From Theocolax elegans (Eukaryota; Arthropoda; Insecta; Hymenoptera; Cerocephalidae), in contig CM047431.1 in assembly GCA_026168455.1 (NCBI GenBank), forward strand, positions 56,784,539-56,848,538: a stretch of 64,000 nucleotides of DNA, given 5' to 3'. The position numbers and the translations under genes were made by a program. Position 1 is the first letter of the stretch. Every line of letters starts with the position of its first letter. A model generated the notes under the pieces. The model was not told the origin of the DNA. It was given only the letters and a program-made list of their open reading frames with translations, and did not search any database. Of the stretch, positions 48,901 through 62,236 are shown piece by piece.

Positions 48901-51900
48901 TTTACATATCGCTTGGCTTGCTTTCGCGTAAATTCGTGATCGATGAACTTGGGTTTTTTTTTAACTATGGTTTTTTCCAGTCACGAATGTTATTTTTTTC
49001 TCTCGAGCTTTTCCACGTCCACTCTCCTGTATTTATGATGATACATTTTTATCAAGTTTGTCCTCTCGATTTTCCTTACCTCTCAAAGGTTAATCCTTTC
49101 CAATATTTTATACCCAGATATTGACAATAAAGAATTACACAATTTAAAAGGGTCTTTGTCACTTTTTGTTGAAATCGTTCAAACGCGCTTCCTCTTTCGT
49201 ATTTTATTGTTCGCATCCCAAACATAAGAAATACAAATTCACAATTACAAAGGAAATGGAGCTATTCTGCATAAAGATAAAATATTCGAATGGAGTTATT
49301 CGATTTGCGTGTACCGAAATTACAATAAATTCCATATTCATCGGAAACACAGCCGGTAAAATGAAAATAATTTTCATCAATTTTCATTTGATCCTCAAGA
49401 GAGTACATCAACGCGCATCCTCGGTTTAAACATCGTATCAATCAAAACGTACAAATTGAAAACAGACAATTATCGCGTACGAAAATAAATGTGTTCCCAT
49501 CCATTACATATTCGAATAAAATTGAATAAAAAGAGACAAGAGACGAGATCGATCAGTGCAGACGGTTATACGCGTGGCAGATTTGGGTCGCACCAATTTG
49601 CAGTCTTTGTACCTCGGGCAAAACAATAACAACGCCAACAACAACAACAACGAGATGGCGGCGACGGCGACAACGACAACGCGCTACGAGAGCAGTAACA
49701 ACCGCGGGGAAAAATAAATAAATGACAATTCTATCGGTACCTGCTGATCCATCCGTTTTTAGCGACAAACTTACAACCATTTCCCAATTCGATATATCGA
49801 ATTGCGATTCAGAACACATAAGGGGATTATCAACGTGAAATGCGTGAGCTTAAACTTTCTACTCCAGTAATTATCGGTATATATATTCTATTTCGTTTCG
49901 ATTTGTTTCCTAAAGTAACAATGCGCATTTATGATACATTGTGCACAAATACACACACATACATACGCACACACATATAGGTGTGTATTTTATAGATATA
50001 CATACGTCCGATCGAAGTCGTAGATTATTAGAGATTGTTTTTCACGAAAACGTAAAAGGCTCAACCCTTCAACCGAGTTAATGGAAGTTTTTATTAAAAA
50101 AGTCTGAAAGAAACGAGCTCGAGTCCAAGAATTTTAAATTAAAACCTAAGAAGAAGAAGAAGTAGGAAGGAAATAAGAGGTCTATGGTCTTATACTGCCG
50201 AGAGTTTGATTAAAGCTAATCTTCTTTGTTATACCTTCCAAGTTCTGTTACGAAATTATTAGAGGATGAAACGTTTCCGCCTTCGTTAATTCAAACGGTA
50301 CACATCGCTAATACATATACATTATAACGTACAAAACGTAAAACGATCGGCCGACTAATTTCGGTTCAATTAACACTTGCCAATACCTTGGGTAAAATGG
50401 AATATATTTATTTTCTTTTTTTTTTTGCAAACAATAATAAAGCAGAGGTTTAAAAGGTATGAGAGTTTTATATGTGTGTGTATATATATATATAGGTAAT
50501 ACATAAACCGAAAAGTTATAAAGTTCGGTTAGGTTTGGCATCAGGTGGCTTTTGAACTCGTACGTCCTTAGGAGCAATTCGGTGATGCGAAAGACACCTG
50601 CTGACCCGCACCGATTTCTCATACTGTACGCGTGGTAATGGCACAAGTGGATCACGATCTACGAGCTCGAGGGTTTTGACGAACCTATTCTCTCCCTTCT
50701 CTTTTATCGCTACTTCATTTGATATATCTAAGCACTAACTTACTTTTAAACCACTTTTTTCTTATCTTATACACTTCCTTCCTTTTTTCCTTTTTTTTTT
50801 TAATTATTTTCAACATTATTGTATGCACGATATTAAATTGCGTTCGGATTGTTATACATTAATAGAATAATACAATAAACTATACGGAAAATATTTTAAA
50901 ATTTCAACTGTTATGGAACGACCTTTATCCATCATTTATAATTATCCTAACTATCCTACACAATTGATTATGATCATCTATAGCAAAATAATCTTTTCAT
51001 AAGTTTAAATTGTTTAAAAAAAAGTAAAATTGAAATATACACAAATTAATTTAACTTTTCTAATTTTTTAAAATATAATTAAATACAATTTATATATTTT
51101 TTATTTACTCCTCGTCATAACTTTGAAAGTAATCCTAATTGTTTGTATACTGAAACAACCTTCTTTAAGAGAATTAATTAACCTTTTTAATTTAAGATGC
51201 TCTAAATTATCTGTTTTCAAATAAGTAATACTTTAATCATTTTTACCAATATTTTATCTAATAATTATATATTTTAATAGCTAATAGTTAGTTTATTTTT
51301 ACTTAATGTTTTGTCGAAAATCGATTAATAATCTACAAGGTGAAATACCAATGGAAACGTAGATGGTTGAAATATTTTTAAAAATATTACTTATTACTAA
51401 TTAAATATTATTTTTAGTCGAAAGTTAACTAATTTGGTATAAAGATTATATCCTTCACACACTTAGCCAATTCATTGACTAATAATTATCTGTTTTCGTC
51501 AAAATTAGTTAATAATTGACTAAAAATCGACTACGATCTCTAGAACGGTTTTTTTTCTAATACCAATAATTAAGTTGCGTGTATAAGTACACTATGTATA
51601 TAACATTTTAGTTACGTTGGAATATATTTTGATTCTCATATTTTTCACTACATTTTGTGGAAAATATTAGAAAATGTATGTACAGTAATTTTTAAGACAA
51701 TTATAATAAAAATGACTGTAATTATATAATAGAAATTACGATAATCTAAGTATATATCTTTACGTTATTACAAAATATAGTCTTATTTTCAATACAGTAC
51801 GTATGAAAACGCGGTTTACCGCGTTGCAATTGCGTGATTTTTTTTACCATTCTTTTCCCCGTATTTTTGTTTTCTTGCAAAACAGAATATCCTTTAAAGA

Positions 51901-52293
51901 AAGAAATCGCACATATTTCAAGTATTTTTATTATCAATGTATGTAAGAATGATAGACGAATGATAATATCTTTGAGATTATGCAAGGTAAGTGAACGTTT
52001 ACCTAGTTTATTACTTCCAATTGGATACATGTGAATTTGACCTAAAGAAATTATTTATTCCCACTGTAGCTGGAACGTTGATAAAAATCAATATCTCGAT
52101 TTGTATCCGCGGTGTAATAACTAACCCACCTCGTTGAGGAAAAGAAAATTGAGTAAATGGCAGTTTGATGAACCTGAAGATCGATGGAAAAAAGCGAGGT
52201 ACAAGAGTCATTAGTTAATCCCTTCAAGATAACCCACATCAAGTAGTTACGAATATTCTAAAGCAATTACGTCGGTGGCGCCATGTAACGCTT
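45976..52293. other. AT-rich non-coding stretch, no gene seen
   Basis: Frames are short and lack domains. A GC-richer block lies at about 47330-47530. Small CAA/GCGACA repeats are at about 49630-49690, a GAA tract at about 50149-50163, and a (TG)(TA) tract at about 50473-50495. Confidence 0.45.
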
Positions 52294-52324
52294 CCTCTCT
52301 CTCTCTCTCTCTTTCTCTCTCTCC
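52294..52324. repeat. (CT)n microsatellite
   Basis: CT tract with one TTT interruption. Confidence 0.88.
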
Positions 52325-53061
52325 CTTACTCTTGCATAGGTTTACGCATCCGGAAACTCGATCCATACACCTGCGCAACGTTATTTCGCGTATGTTAATT
52401 TACACTTCTCGCGAACGGATACTTGTACAATCTCGGGGTGTTATATCGTTTTGAATGTACAATGAATTCGAAGGGAAAGATCCAGGTAGTCCTCATCCTC
52501 AAATCAATGCGTTCTTCGTACATTTCCAGTATAAACGTTTGTACATATATAAAAATTAATCGTTGCACACGAGGATTCGATGGATACAAACGTTAAATCG
52601 CTTCAAATTCGATGAGCGTGATAAATCTGGAAACTCGGATGATTCTGATGGAGATGCATAGATTTTTCAAACGATTCGTCGATCATTGAGTTGTTGGTTT
52701 GACTCGCGCTAATCAAACCAAACGAACTCGACTATTACGCCTCGATTACTTATCAACACTGCGAGCAATATTTTACAAGGATTATCGATAAAAATCCGCG
52801 TGATAATAATTTACGTTGATAAATCGATTAAACATCTGCACGTTGATTGGGAGTATTGCTACAAATCGTTCGTACAAACGTTGCGAGTTAAATACAACGA
52901 GGGTAAATATTCTACAATGTTCAAAGACAATATGATTAAAAGCCACGGGTCACGAGCGAAAGTAAAAGTTGCGGAGTAACATTTTCAAAGAGACGCACAC
53001 GCACGTACAAATATACACATCGGCATATACACGTAGATAGGATCGAGTTCAACAAACGACT

Positions 53062-53062
53062 G

Positions 53063-53090
<28 letters not shown>
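53062..53090. repeat. (TA)n microsatellite
   Basis: About 14 TA units. Confidence 0.9.
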
Positions 53091-53093
<3 letters not shown>

Positions 53094-53908
53094 TTAGCAT
53101 TTTCTCTTGTACGCGATGTGGATAATTTTTGGCCATACATCACGATTATAACTAATCTAAATTTTCGTATCGGGTATAAATATATCGAAACCGTTGTGGA
53201 TTTATTCGTTCGATGCTTTGGGCGGCGCGTCTTTTTATTTTTCGTCTACCATCGCTCCCAAACGTAACCAGTTTATCACCACGATTATTAACGAAAAACT
53301 TGAAAATTACTGGACGGTATTATCCTCGTAAATTAGCGAAAACGATTAATTTGACGATGTGGCCGCGTGCGATGCAGTTGTTTCGAATCGTATGAATTTT
53401 CATCGTGTGATAAGCGTTGTTTACGCGCTCGAAGACGATTAAAATACATTTATTTTAATGAAAAATCAAAGCTACTACTTCATCATTTAATATTCTTATA
53501 AGCAGCTTAATTTTGCTAAAGTTAATAAATTAAGTTAAGTTTTAAATAATTCAATTGCCGGAAGTGAATAATTGTTACGTGATCGTGTTTGTGCAAAGAC
53601 ATTGATAATATGTAACATACTTTTCTTTTTATCCGAGGGACATTCCTTTTCTCGTTTCGCTGTGTCCACAGTATCGATCGATCTTGGTCTTATCAACCAA
53701 ATAACTGAAAAGGTGATCGTTTCAAAAACCAGGTGACGAACAATCAAGAGAGTTAACATTACAATCTGGTTGAAATTCACACGAAAGCAACAATAGTCTC
53801 ATAATTTGCAAAAGTTAATTTCCATGAACGTTACATAAAGTAGGCATCAGCCGTTCACACGAGTCTCTTAACGCCGCCGATAGGCGCGAGGTCGTCGTCG
53901 TCTCGTCT

Positions 53909-53910
<2 letters not shown>

Positions 53911-53957
<47 letters not shown>
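53911..53957. repeat. (TC)23 microsatellite
   Basis: Uninterrupted TC tract of 47 bp. Confidence 0.95.
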
Positions 53958-53960
<3 letters not shown>

Positions 53961-54686
53961 CGCAACTATATAGAATTAGACGAGTGGAGACCGAGAGAGG
54001 TTGGAAACGCGACCTCACGATCACTTTCACTTCGGTGCACATTTTCCCATGATAGCAAGCTGTCCTGACTCCAACAATACGACAGGTTGAGGCGCGCGTC
54101 TTACGATAGCCATCGCGAGATTAATTGAGCTGGCAATTAACGCGGCCTTCTCCATCGGAATGTGAAAGTACCACAGACCGGGGTTTATAGATTATTTCAA
54201 ATCATTGGCTAGATAATACAATGAGCTGTATCTCGACGATCCCCGCGTACAATTCAACCTCCAATGAGCCCTTGGCTATTTAAATTCGCTCGATGTGGGG
54301 TTTTCTCTTCTCCTGCGTGCACACACCGCGAATAACCCTATTTTAAATGTCGTTACGTCATTGTGGACTACGTGCACTCGAATCTCAAAACGTATATTAT
54401 ATAAGAAATTTCGATGAAATATAGTTTGAACTAGCGAAATATAAACGTAACGTATCGTGCGATCGTAAAATTAAACCACCCTCCAGCAAATAATAAAAAT
54501 ATTTATACCAAAGAGAAAGAAAAAGCCATCCCGTGTACCATTTGATGCGAATCGAATGCGCAACGAGACTTATCTCATCATGACCCTCGTAAAACCGACG
54601 TATCACCCCAAGATGTACGGCAAAAGAGCCGAAAATGGAGCGGAACCATTCCGCTATACATGCTCGTAACACCAAATCCTGAGTTA

Positions 54687-54689
<3 letters not shown>

Positions 54690-54738
<49 letters not shown>
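54690..54738. repeat. (TC)24 microsatellite
   Basis: Uninterrupted tract of 49 bp, about 730 bp after the previous one. Frames with Arg-Glu repeats on the - strand come from it. Confidence 0.95.
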
Positions 54739-54741
<3 letters not shown>

Positions 54742-57700
54742 CGCAATTTCCTTTTCATCCCGCGAGATACGAATCTCCTCGCGAATAAAATCCGAAAGGT
54801 GCAATCCCGTGGAATCGATTTCGCGTACGCGGCCGCGAGAATTGGACGATCCTCGATTGTGTTTCCGTCTCGGGTATAAAAGACACGAGACGTAACCGAT
54901 GGCTCGAACGAGGGATCTTATAAATTCTCGAGCGGAATCGAGCGCGCCACTTGTGGTTTCCTTTTACATTGCTAGGGTGAGACAATTTCGGATGGCCATG
55001 TGGCTAACTTGTGTTTCTGGCTTTACGTAACAATCTTCTGTGGTTACATTAATTTCGACATTTTTTTTTCTTTCCCCGTTCTCCCCCCTATTAAATTAAG
55101 CACGATGCTGGATACTTTTTGAATTGGAGTAATGTTTAGATATCCGAATACATTTTAACATTTTATTTAAATACTTTATATTTTCGATGTGTGCGGAATG
55201 ATATTCCACATCAAATCAACGAATAAAATTTTTTTTTAATTCTTAATATGCTGAAAAATTGCACTGGTTTGTCTTACCTAGAAAATGTAAACAAATTCGA
55301 CAAAAAAAAGAATTATCCATCGCAAAGCAATCCAAATTTTTTTATATTGGATGTCCCCGGAACTATATATAGGTCTTATATAAAAAATAACGGATATACC
55401 TTTTATATTACTTAAAAATTTAAGTGCTATTTCACTTACAACAATTAATTAAATTCTAATTTACTTGATAAGTTGACCTTAATCCATTAAAAAATCACAT
55501 TAATTTATGGTACTGCTAATTATATACATATCTATAAGGTTATTTTGACAAATGTATTTCAAACGAATTTACGAAATCCGTCTATTTTTAGCGCGGCAAA
55601 GATTAGAAAGTTGGGCACCGCACTTTCGTATATTTTATCTCATCGTTGAACTTATTTCCATAAAACGTGGAAAAAATAACGCCTCCTTTAAAGGTATATA
55701 CGTAAATATAGACTGTGCTCCTAAATTATTCAAAATTTCGAAAGTTTACTTCATCAAATTGCAATTTGATACAATCTCGAACCGAAAAAAAGTATAATGT
55801 AAAATACACGGTTTATGGTTATATTCGACTAATGATCTGATTAGATTTGAATCGATGGAAAGTTGTGAATTATGCATTTTCCTAAGGAGCCACTGAAACG
55901 TTTAGATCTGGTTTACCGAACAGTCTCGATTTCGATGCACGAATTATACATACATATATATGTATATATATCTTTGATTTTATGGAGTGGATTTAAAAAA
56001 AGTCCAATTAAAAGTAAATGAAACGTGGTAAACCGTTTATAACATCCAGTATTTAATGTTATGGGATATAGATTTGGAAAAAAAAGTGATAAATGAGATG
56101 TCGGGGTTTATATATGTGTAAGCGTGTGCTCGTACCTTTCAGCTTTCAATTATGGAATTTTTAAAACGCGGTGTTAATTAGATTTCGTTTAAATAAGTGA
56201 TTTTTAATAAAGGAAAGTAAATGCTACAAGTTTATGAAAAGATAGTAAATGCAAAATTTTGTATTCTCTTTATCTCGAATGGGGACGCTTTCAATATGTT
56301 CTTCCTTGAAAATTGGAAAAACTGACGATACAAATTGAAGGAAATAGTTTCGATTTTGCATTATTACAAATTTACATTCGTTTAATTTTAATAAAGAACA
56401 AAAATAAAATAATCATTGGGCATACGATGCAACCGTGACGTAAAAAAAAGAATATTAAAATAAAGAAAAATATGTATACGTTTTTGTGAAATATAAATAG
56501 TAATACATGAATATTTAAATAAAATATTCACTTTGTAAACAGGCGAATGTCGAGTAGGAAAAAAATGATACGAATATATTTTTTTTAATGGAGTAAACCA
56601 TAAATATCTATACGGTTCGATAAATGATGTATCGAGTAGAGAGGAAAATATAGGACATTTCAACCTCCATCTGTGACTTAACATCCTGACTGTAATATTA
56701 CAGGATTTACGCAAAAGTTCACTACTATACGTAATAAAATTCCACTTTTGCGTATAAAGTAACAAAGTTTAATGCTTACTTTCCTTTAACTACTTTTCCA
56801 TTACAAAAGATATGGTGGTATTAAAGTTTCATGAAAATAATAACTATCATTCCTCACAATATACCATCAAAAATTATAGTTTCGTTGTTATAAAAACTCA
56901 TTTAACACATCTCCTGTTTCAGAATACTAAGCTTCTGGTTTCCAATATGATTTAACGTCACTTATCGTAAATAGATTTTAAATAAAAATACCGATGGAAT
57001 GCGTCGTAAAGGTGTGCGTATGTGTGTTTTTAACAACGCCACCGATAATACATTTATCCCGGTGTGTAAAACTATACGAAAACCCCGAAACGTTTATTTC
57101 ACTCACTCGAAATATTTATTTTTGTATATAGAACTCCGTTCGATAATCACCAACTTCCGATCTAATATTTTTCTCTTACGAATTCGACCATTAATTCTAT
57201 ATAATAAATATGATATATAATGTTGTCCCCTTAAGGTCAATAAAATATTTTCTACTTGTTAAGTCGTGATGTAATTTCGGTTGAGTAACGCTCATTTTTA
57301 GATACAATATTTTTCCGACGTATATACATTCGGCGTTCGAGATATTTTCAATATACGTATAGCTTAGCGCTACGCGGTATTTCTATATTTACGAGAAAAA
57401 TTAATTTGACATCAGTCGATCAAGTCGATCGGTGTGTCGAGAAACTCAAACATATTTTACATCATCGTACTCGATCGTTTGTAAAATAACCGATCTCTCT
57501 TTTTCGAAAATATTTTTCTGTATAATTAATCTGTTTAAAATCGCGAGTAAACGAATTGCAACTTAATAAATAATCGATAGAAATTTTCTAAATTCTCGCG
57601 AATTTTAAATTTCCCAGACACTTATTAATTCACACTTGGCAAATGAAAAATAATGAAATAATTTACAGTTGAGATTCTCAGGATTTAATAAAATTACCTT

Positions 57701-57848
57701 TGTGCCGAGTACATACAAAGTATAGCCGTTTCACTTTCTCGGTCGTTCTTCTTTGTTTTCGAAGACAGGTATACCCGTGTAACTCGATGCATCGATTATG
57801 CAATTCCGGCGCGTCGAGCCGAAGGAGAGAAACAAGACGAACGAGAAT

Positions 57849-57871
57849 AAGAAGAAGAAGAAGAAGAAGAA
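57849..57871. repeat. (GAA)n microsatellite
   Basis: About seven GAA units. Confidence 0.88.
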
Positions 57872-58941
57872 ATTAGAAGATAATGCGAGAAGAGTTGTGG
57901 GTTCCTCCGGTAATTTTAATATTTACGATCAACGGGATTCGGTAAAGCGCCGCGGATTATCCCTATGTACACTATACACAAGAGATTTTGGTCATGAAGG
58001 AAATATCGAATGCTCCTCGATTGAGTGGAATTTTAATTAGATATATCATTACCGTTATGTAATTAATGCACGATTTAACGTGATAAATTCTTCTTCTTAA
58101 CGACGCACTATTTTTACGATTGCGATATCGAGAATTGAGCGATAATATTCGATATTACACTTAAGTTTCCGCGTACATTTTTAATCGTTATTGTAATAAT
58201 CGTCGATGCGAAGCTGCGCATATTATTTAAAAAAAAAAAGAAATGATTCATCATTGACAGAGTGAAGCTTTTATTATTACGATGGATCGATCGATCACGC
58301 GTCTCTGAAAATGTCGAATATTCTGAAAAGGCTATTGAAACGATCTAACGCGCACACATTTTCGCTCGATTGACAAAACAAGTAAACGTTCGCTGCGTAA
58401 CAGAAATTGAAATAAAGAGGAAAGAAATATTAAACCAGTTCTATGCATATACCAGTACGCGTCAAACGCACTCAACGCTCCTACAGAAAATACATTCGAA
58501 TATTAGCGAGGCTGCAACTAATTAAACTCTGAGCAGCTCGGTTAGTTTACCGATATATTTTCGTTAAAACTCGCGCCAAGGTATCCGGCAATTAAAATTT
58601 AAACTCTCGTGACGGGGGGAAGGGGTAAAAAAGAGGGAGGGAGTGAGGGAGTGAGGCCAATTCCAACGAGACAATAAAAGAGAAAGAAACTGAGAGGAAG
58701 AGTGGAGGTGAGGGGAGGAGAGTGCAAATGGAGAGAGCCTCGAGAGGTGCAACGTGCCTCGCGAGGTTACGGTAGTCGCATTCCACCGCGTATCTAATAA
58801 TGTTCAGTGAAAGTTCTCTAGGTCTTATGCATGGTCGCCCGTGTGTTTACACGCTCGCGAACACAGGAGCGCCCGCAGACACGTACGACCGAGCTGCACC
58901 TTGCACGCCCGCCAGCCAGATGAACCAACTAGACAATGTGA

Positions 58942-58968
58942 AGAGAGAGAGAGAGAGAGAGAGAGATA
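58942..58968. repeat. (GA)n microsatellite
   Basis: GA tract of about 25 bp followed by GATA units. Confidence 0.9.
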
Positions 58969-60170
58969 GATAGGGATACTGCACTCGAGCTCGAGTAAAT
59001 ATTCGAGGATGACGAAAAACTTGGTTTAATATAACCTCGATAACCTGACTCCCGGGGTTATATTGCATTTCTTTAGTTTTTTATACGAATCCTCGAGAAA
59101 TTTTGAATTTTAAAATCCTAGGGTCTATTCCGTTCGTACAAGAGACGCGTCATAACGAATATATCCTGAGTTTTAATTATCCGACATTATTTGTATAACA
59201 GTTGCACAAACTTTTATATATAGGTTTCCTCAAGTATTTTATTATTGAGTTGTTCAATTCCCGTGAAATTTTTATTTCAACGGACGATTTTTAAAATGGC
59301 TCCGTTATGACTTGCCGGCCTTGTCTATTACCGGGACCTCAAAGGGTCCAGTAATATTTCGCTTATAATGCCATACGATGCATTTAAAAATATAATTATT
59401 TCAATCGTTAAGTGCACTTGTAGCGATAATATTAGTGACATAATAATATTCTAAAAAATGTTTCTTTCTACCCTGATAACTTGTGCTGTCCCTGAATGTG
59501 TATATGTTTGGCAACGTTGAATTTTCGACCCTATGCGGATATAAACCAAGTTTCCCTAACTAACAAGGTAACCTTTTTATTTCATCGCAATCTATAAAAA
59601 ATTAGTTATTCTCTAAAGCTCTATTATTTAATAAATCATCGGTTTTATCTTCTTATTTGAAAATCGAAATTTTACATCGAGTCTCCTCAGACTACAACCC
59701 CCCATAAGAGCCTTCGTAAAATCATAGATATTTACAAGAGTATTTTCTCTTTGGTTTGTCTGATGGTAACCCTATATAAACGAAACATAAATTGATAAGC
59801 TTGTAATTTCAGCTTTCTGTACGTATCTTTATTTTACATTTCTTATGGATTTGCAGAAACGACGAGGAGCCACCTTAATGTATAACGGTTCTAATGCCGC
59901 ATATTTTAATAAAAGCATTAACAAAAAATGTCCCATAAAATTTGTGCCATAAGTAGTTACTTAACGAATTTCTACCGCACGTAAATATACCGTAAATATT
60001 ATTATTATTTTAATCTTTAAATTCATAGAAGAGATTTCGTGATAAAATATCCCACAAATCTAAAACTGTAGACAGAATTTTAAAATACGCGACGTAAAAA
60101 GTTTATTACGTATACCCACGAAACGATTTGTAATATCCTCTAAGAATATCAGAAAAACCGATCAAACCGA

Positions 60171-60173
<3 letters not shown>

Positions 60174-60208
<35 letters not shown>
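60174..60208. repeat. (TC)n microsatellite
   Basis: TC tract of about 35 bp. Confidence 0.93.
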
Positions 60209-60214
<6 letters not shown>

Positions 60215-60494
60215 GAAATTTTTTCGTTCTACGCTCCATCCGGTATCGAACGTTAATAAAAAAAAATCGACCGACAGGCTTTTCTAAACATGATTTTCCT
60301 GGTTGTGGAAACCGTAGGGAAAAGGAAACGCGGTGCAAGAGATAAACTTGTATTTACATACGTTGTCTGTATCGAAATCGAGCTTGACAGCGAGGTTATC
60401 GACACCTTGTCAACTACGAGTGAAGAAGGTATAGGTTGAAAAAAAAGGAAAAAAGAAAAAGATATACGAAACTCTTTCTAGTCGGTCCAGAGTG

Positions 60495-60529
60495 AGGGGG
60501 GGAGGGGAGGAAGGGAGGTAGGGAGTGGG
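60495..60529 (+). other. G-rich tract, possible G-quadruplex
   Basis: Several G-runs of three or more (GGGGGGG, GGGG, GGG, GGG, GGG) separated by short purine spacers. Confidence 0.45.
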
Positions 60530-61676
60530 TATCGAAAAATCAATCAGTCATGCGAGAGCACATAAATCGCAGATGCAGGCCAAATAGACGTATCGGAGTT
60601 TGAGGATCGAACTGGTGCCGTTTGCCGATTTTTAACGAGGTTCGATTTTCTTGGCACTTTCTTACGCTCCTTGGGATTTTCTTCGTTACGTCGAACGGTT
60701 TTCTTGTACTACTGAGCAAGGACTTTGTTTGCACTGCATATTTTAGGTGTATACCTAGCGGAACTCGTGCTGTTTCCTTTTTTTTGTCGGTCTACGTTTT
60801 GCCGATGGTTCGAGTGTCAAGTTTCTTGCTCCCGTGACTTTTCAAGCGATAACTTTGAACGCCACGGGTCGCGACGAATGTGTATCGACAAATATTTCGT
60901 ATTTAGAAAATTTTTAATGACGAGTGAGAATTCACTTTTATTATCTTCAATTATACAATATAACCTGCGCTATATTTAACGAGGTACTGGTTTAATGGCA
61001 AACTCTTCAAGTAAGCAACGCAATATCGATTTCCCCGTAATTTCCTCGATCGAAGTAATTAAGAAGAACGAGGGTCTCGATGTCAAAGTAACATCAACCG
61101 GAGAACTCGGTAAAAATAAGAAAGTATAACGACGTCGTTTTATGCATATATATATACATAGACATAGATTTATTCAAAGGGGATCTTGCCTCGCCCTTGT
61201 CAACCTCTGAAAGAAACGAGTAAAAGAAATGTTTGAGATAAGGATGACGTAGGAAACGAAGAAAGAAAGTGATGGTAGGGGGACACCAGCAAACGTACCG
61301 ATAACGAGAAAAGAAAAAATTAAAACTCCATGAAATATACATTCGAATATACATGGGCATATACGTACATGCATATACATATGTATATATACGAATGCAG
61401 AGATGGAAGTTACGTAAGTCTGACGAGGGAGTTTGAAGATAAAACGGAAGGAACAAGTTGAACCGTAAAATAGGGCTGGTATTATCAAATACGAGGATGA
61501 AAGTTGCCAGTAGCTTTTACACTGCTCAAAGAACCCATAATATCTATATCTATATATTTTCGAATTTTTTATACGTTTAATTCGTTTAAAGTGGTTGCTT
61601 GGTGTGTTGCCAAAAACACAACAACTTGGATATATCCTTTTACATGCTATTTTTTTCCTCATATTTATTTTAATTA

Positions 61677-61698
61677 CATAATTAATTAATTAATTAAT
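61677..61698. repeat. (ATTA)n microsatellite
   Basis: About five ATTA units. Confidence 0.88.
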
Positions 61699-62169
61699 GT
61701 ATTATTTGCACGTTGCAATTACCTAAGGTTGCATTAAAATTTGACATTTAAACAAAATACGTGTACAAGTAAATAACGAAATGTTGAGGTAAACATTTAG
61801 TTGGAGTATTCTCACAGTGTTATTAAATTAATTTATATCGCGTTTGTGAAAAAATGTACATGCACATACGAGTATATATTGTTACATCGTGTAGATTTAG
61901 ACTTAATCAAATACAATAATTTTTTCACGTTTAACAAAGCTAATTGTTTATTCGAAATAATTAAATAGTACACATTTTTAAAATTACCGATTGTACATTT
62001 ACACAAATAAATGTGAAAAATAAAACGAACAACGAATTCGTGAATTTTGGAATATTCGTTGAATACGCTTTAAATCGTTTATCGCGTAATACTTTCTATT
62101 TACATAATTCAAAGAGCCAGTTTTAAATTAAAAAATAATGTGATTGTGGAATAATTAATGATTGGTTCA

Positions 62170-62236
62170 CCGACTCGTCAGTATGTAATAATAGTCTTCG
62201 CGTGCACAACGTTTCGGACAATATTTATCGTTGTAA
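62170..62236 (-). mobile_element. Possible degenerate terminal fragment of a Penelope-like element
   Basis: GCACAACGTTTCGGA (62204-62218) matches the PLE left arm exactly at 39281-39295. The bases before it (CGACTCGTCAGTATGTAATAA) also resemble the arm (CGAGTCAATATGCGTTATTAA). The second half of stem II is replaced by unrelated sequence. It is short and diverged, so it is a remnant of a different copy if real. Confidence 0.4.

Larger units (their letters stand above)
54739..60173. other. Non-coding stretch, no gene seen
   Basis: Mostly AT-rich. It includes a GAA tract (57849-57871), a purine-rich block at about 58614-58740, a (GA)n tract (58942-58968) and a short hairpin at about 59330-59359 (ATTACCGGGACC/GGGTCCAGTAAT). 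No coding frame is convincing. Confidence 0.45.
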
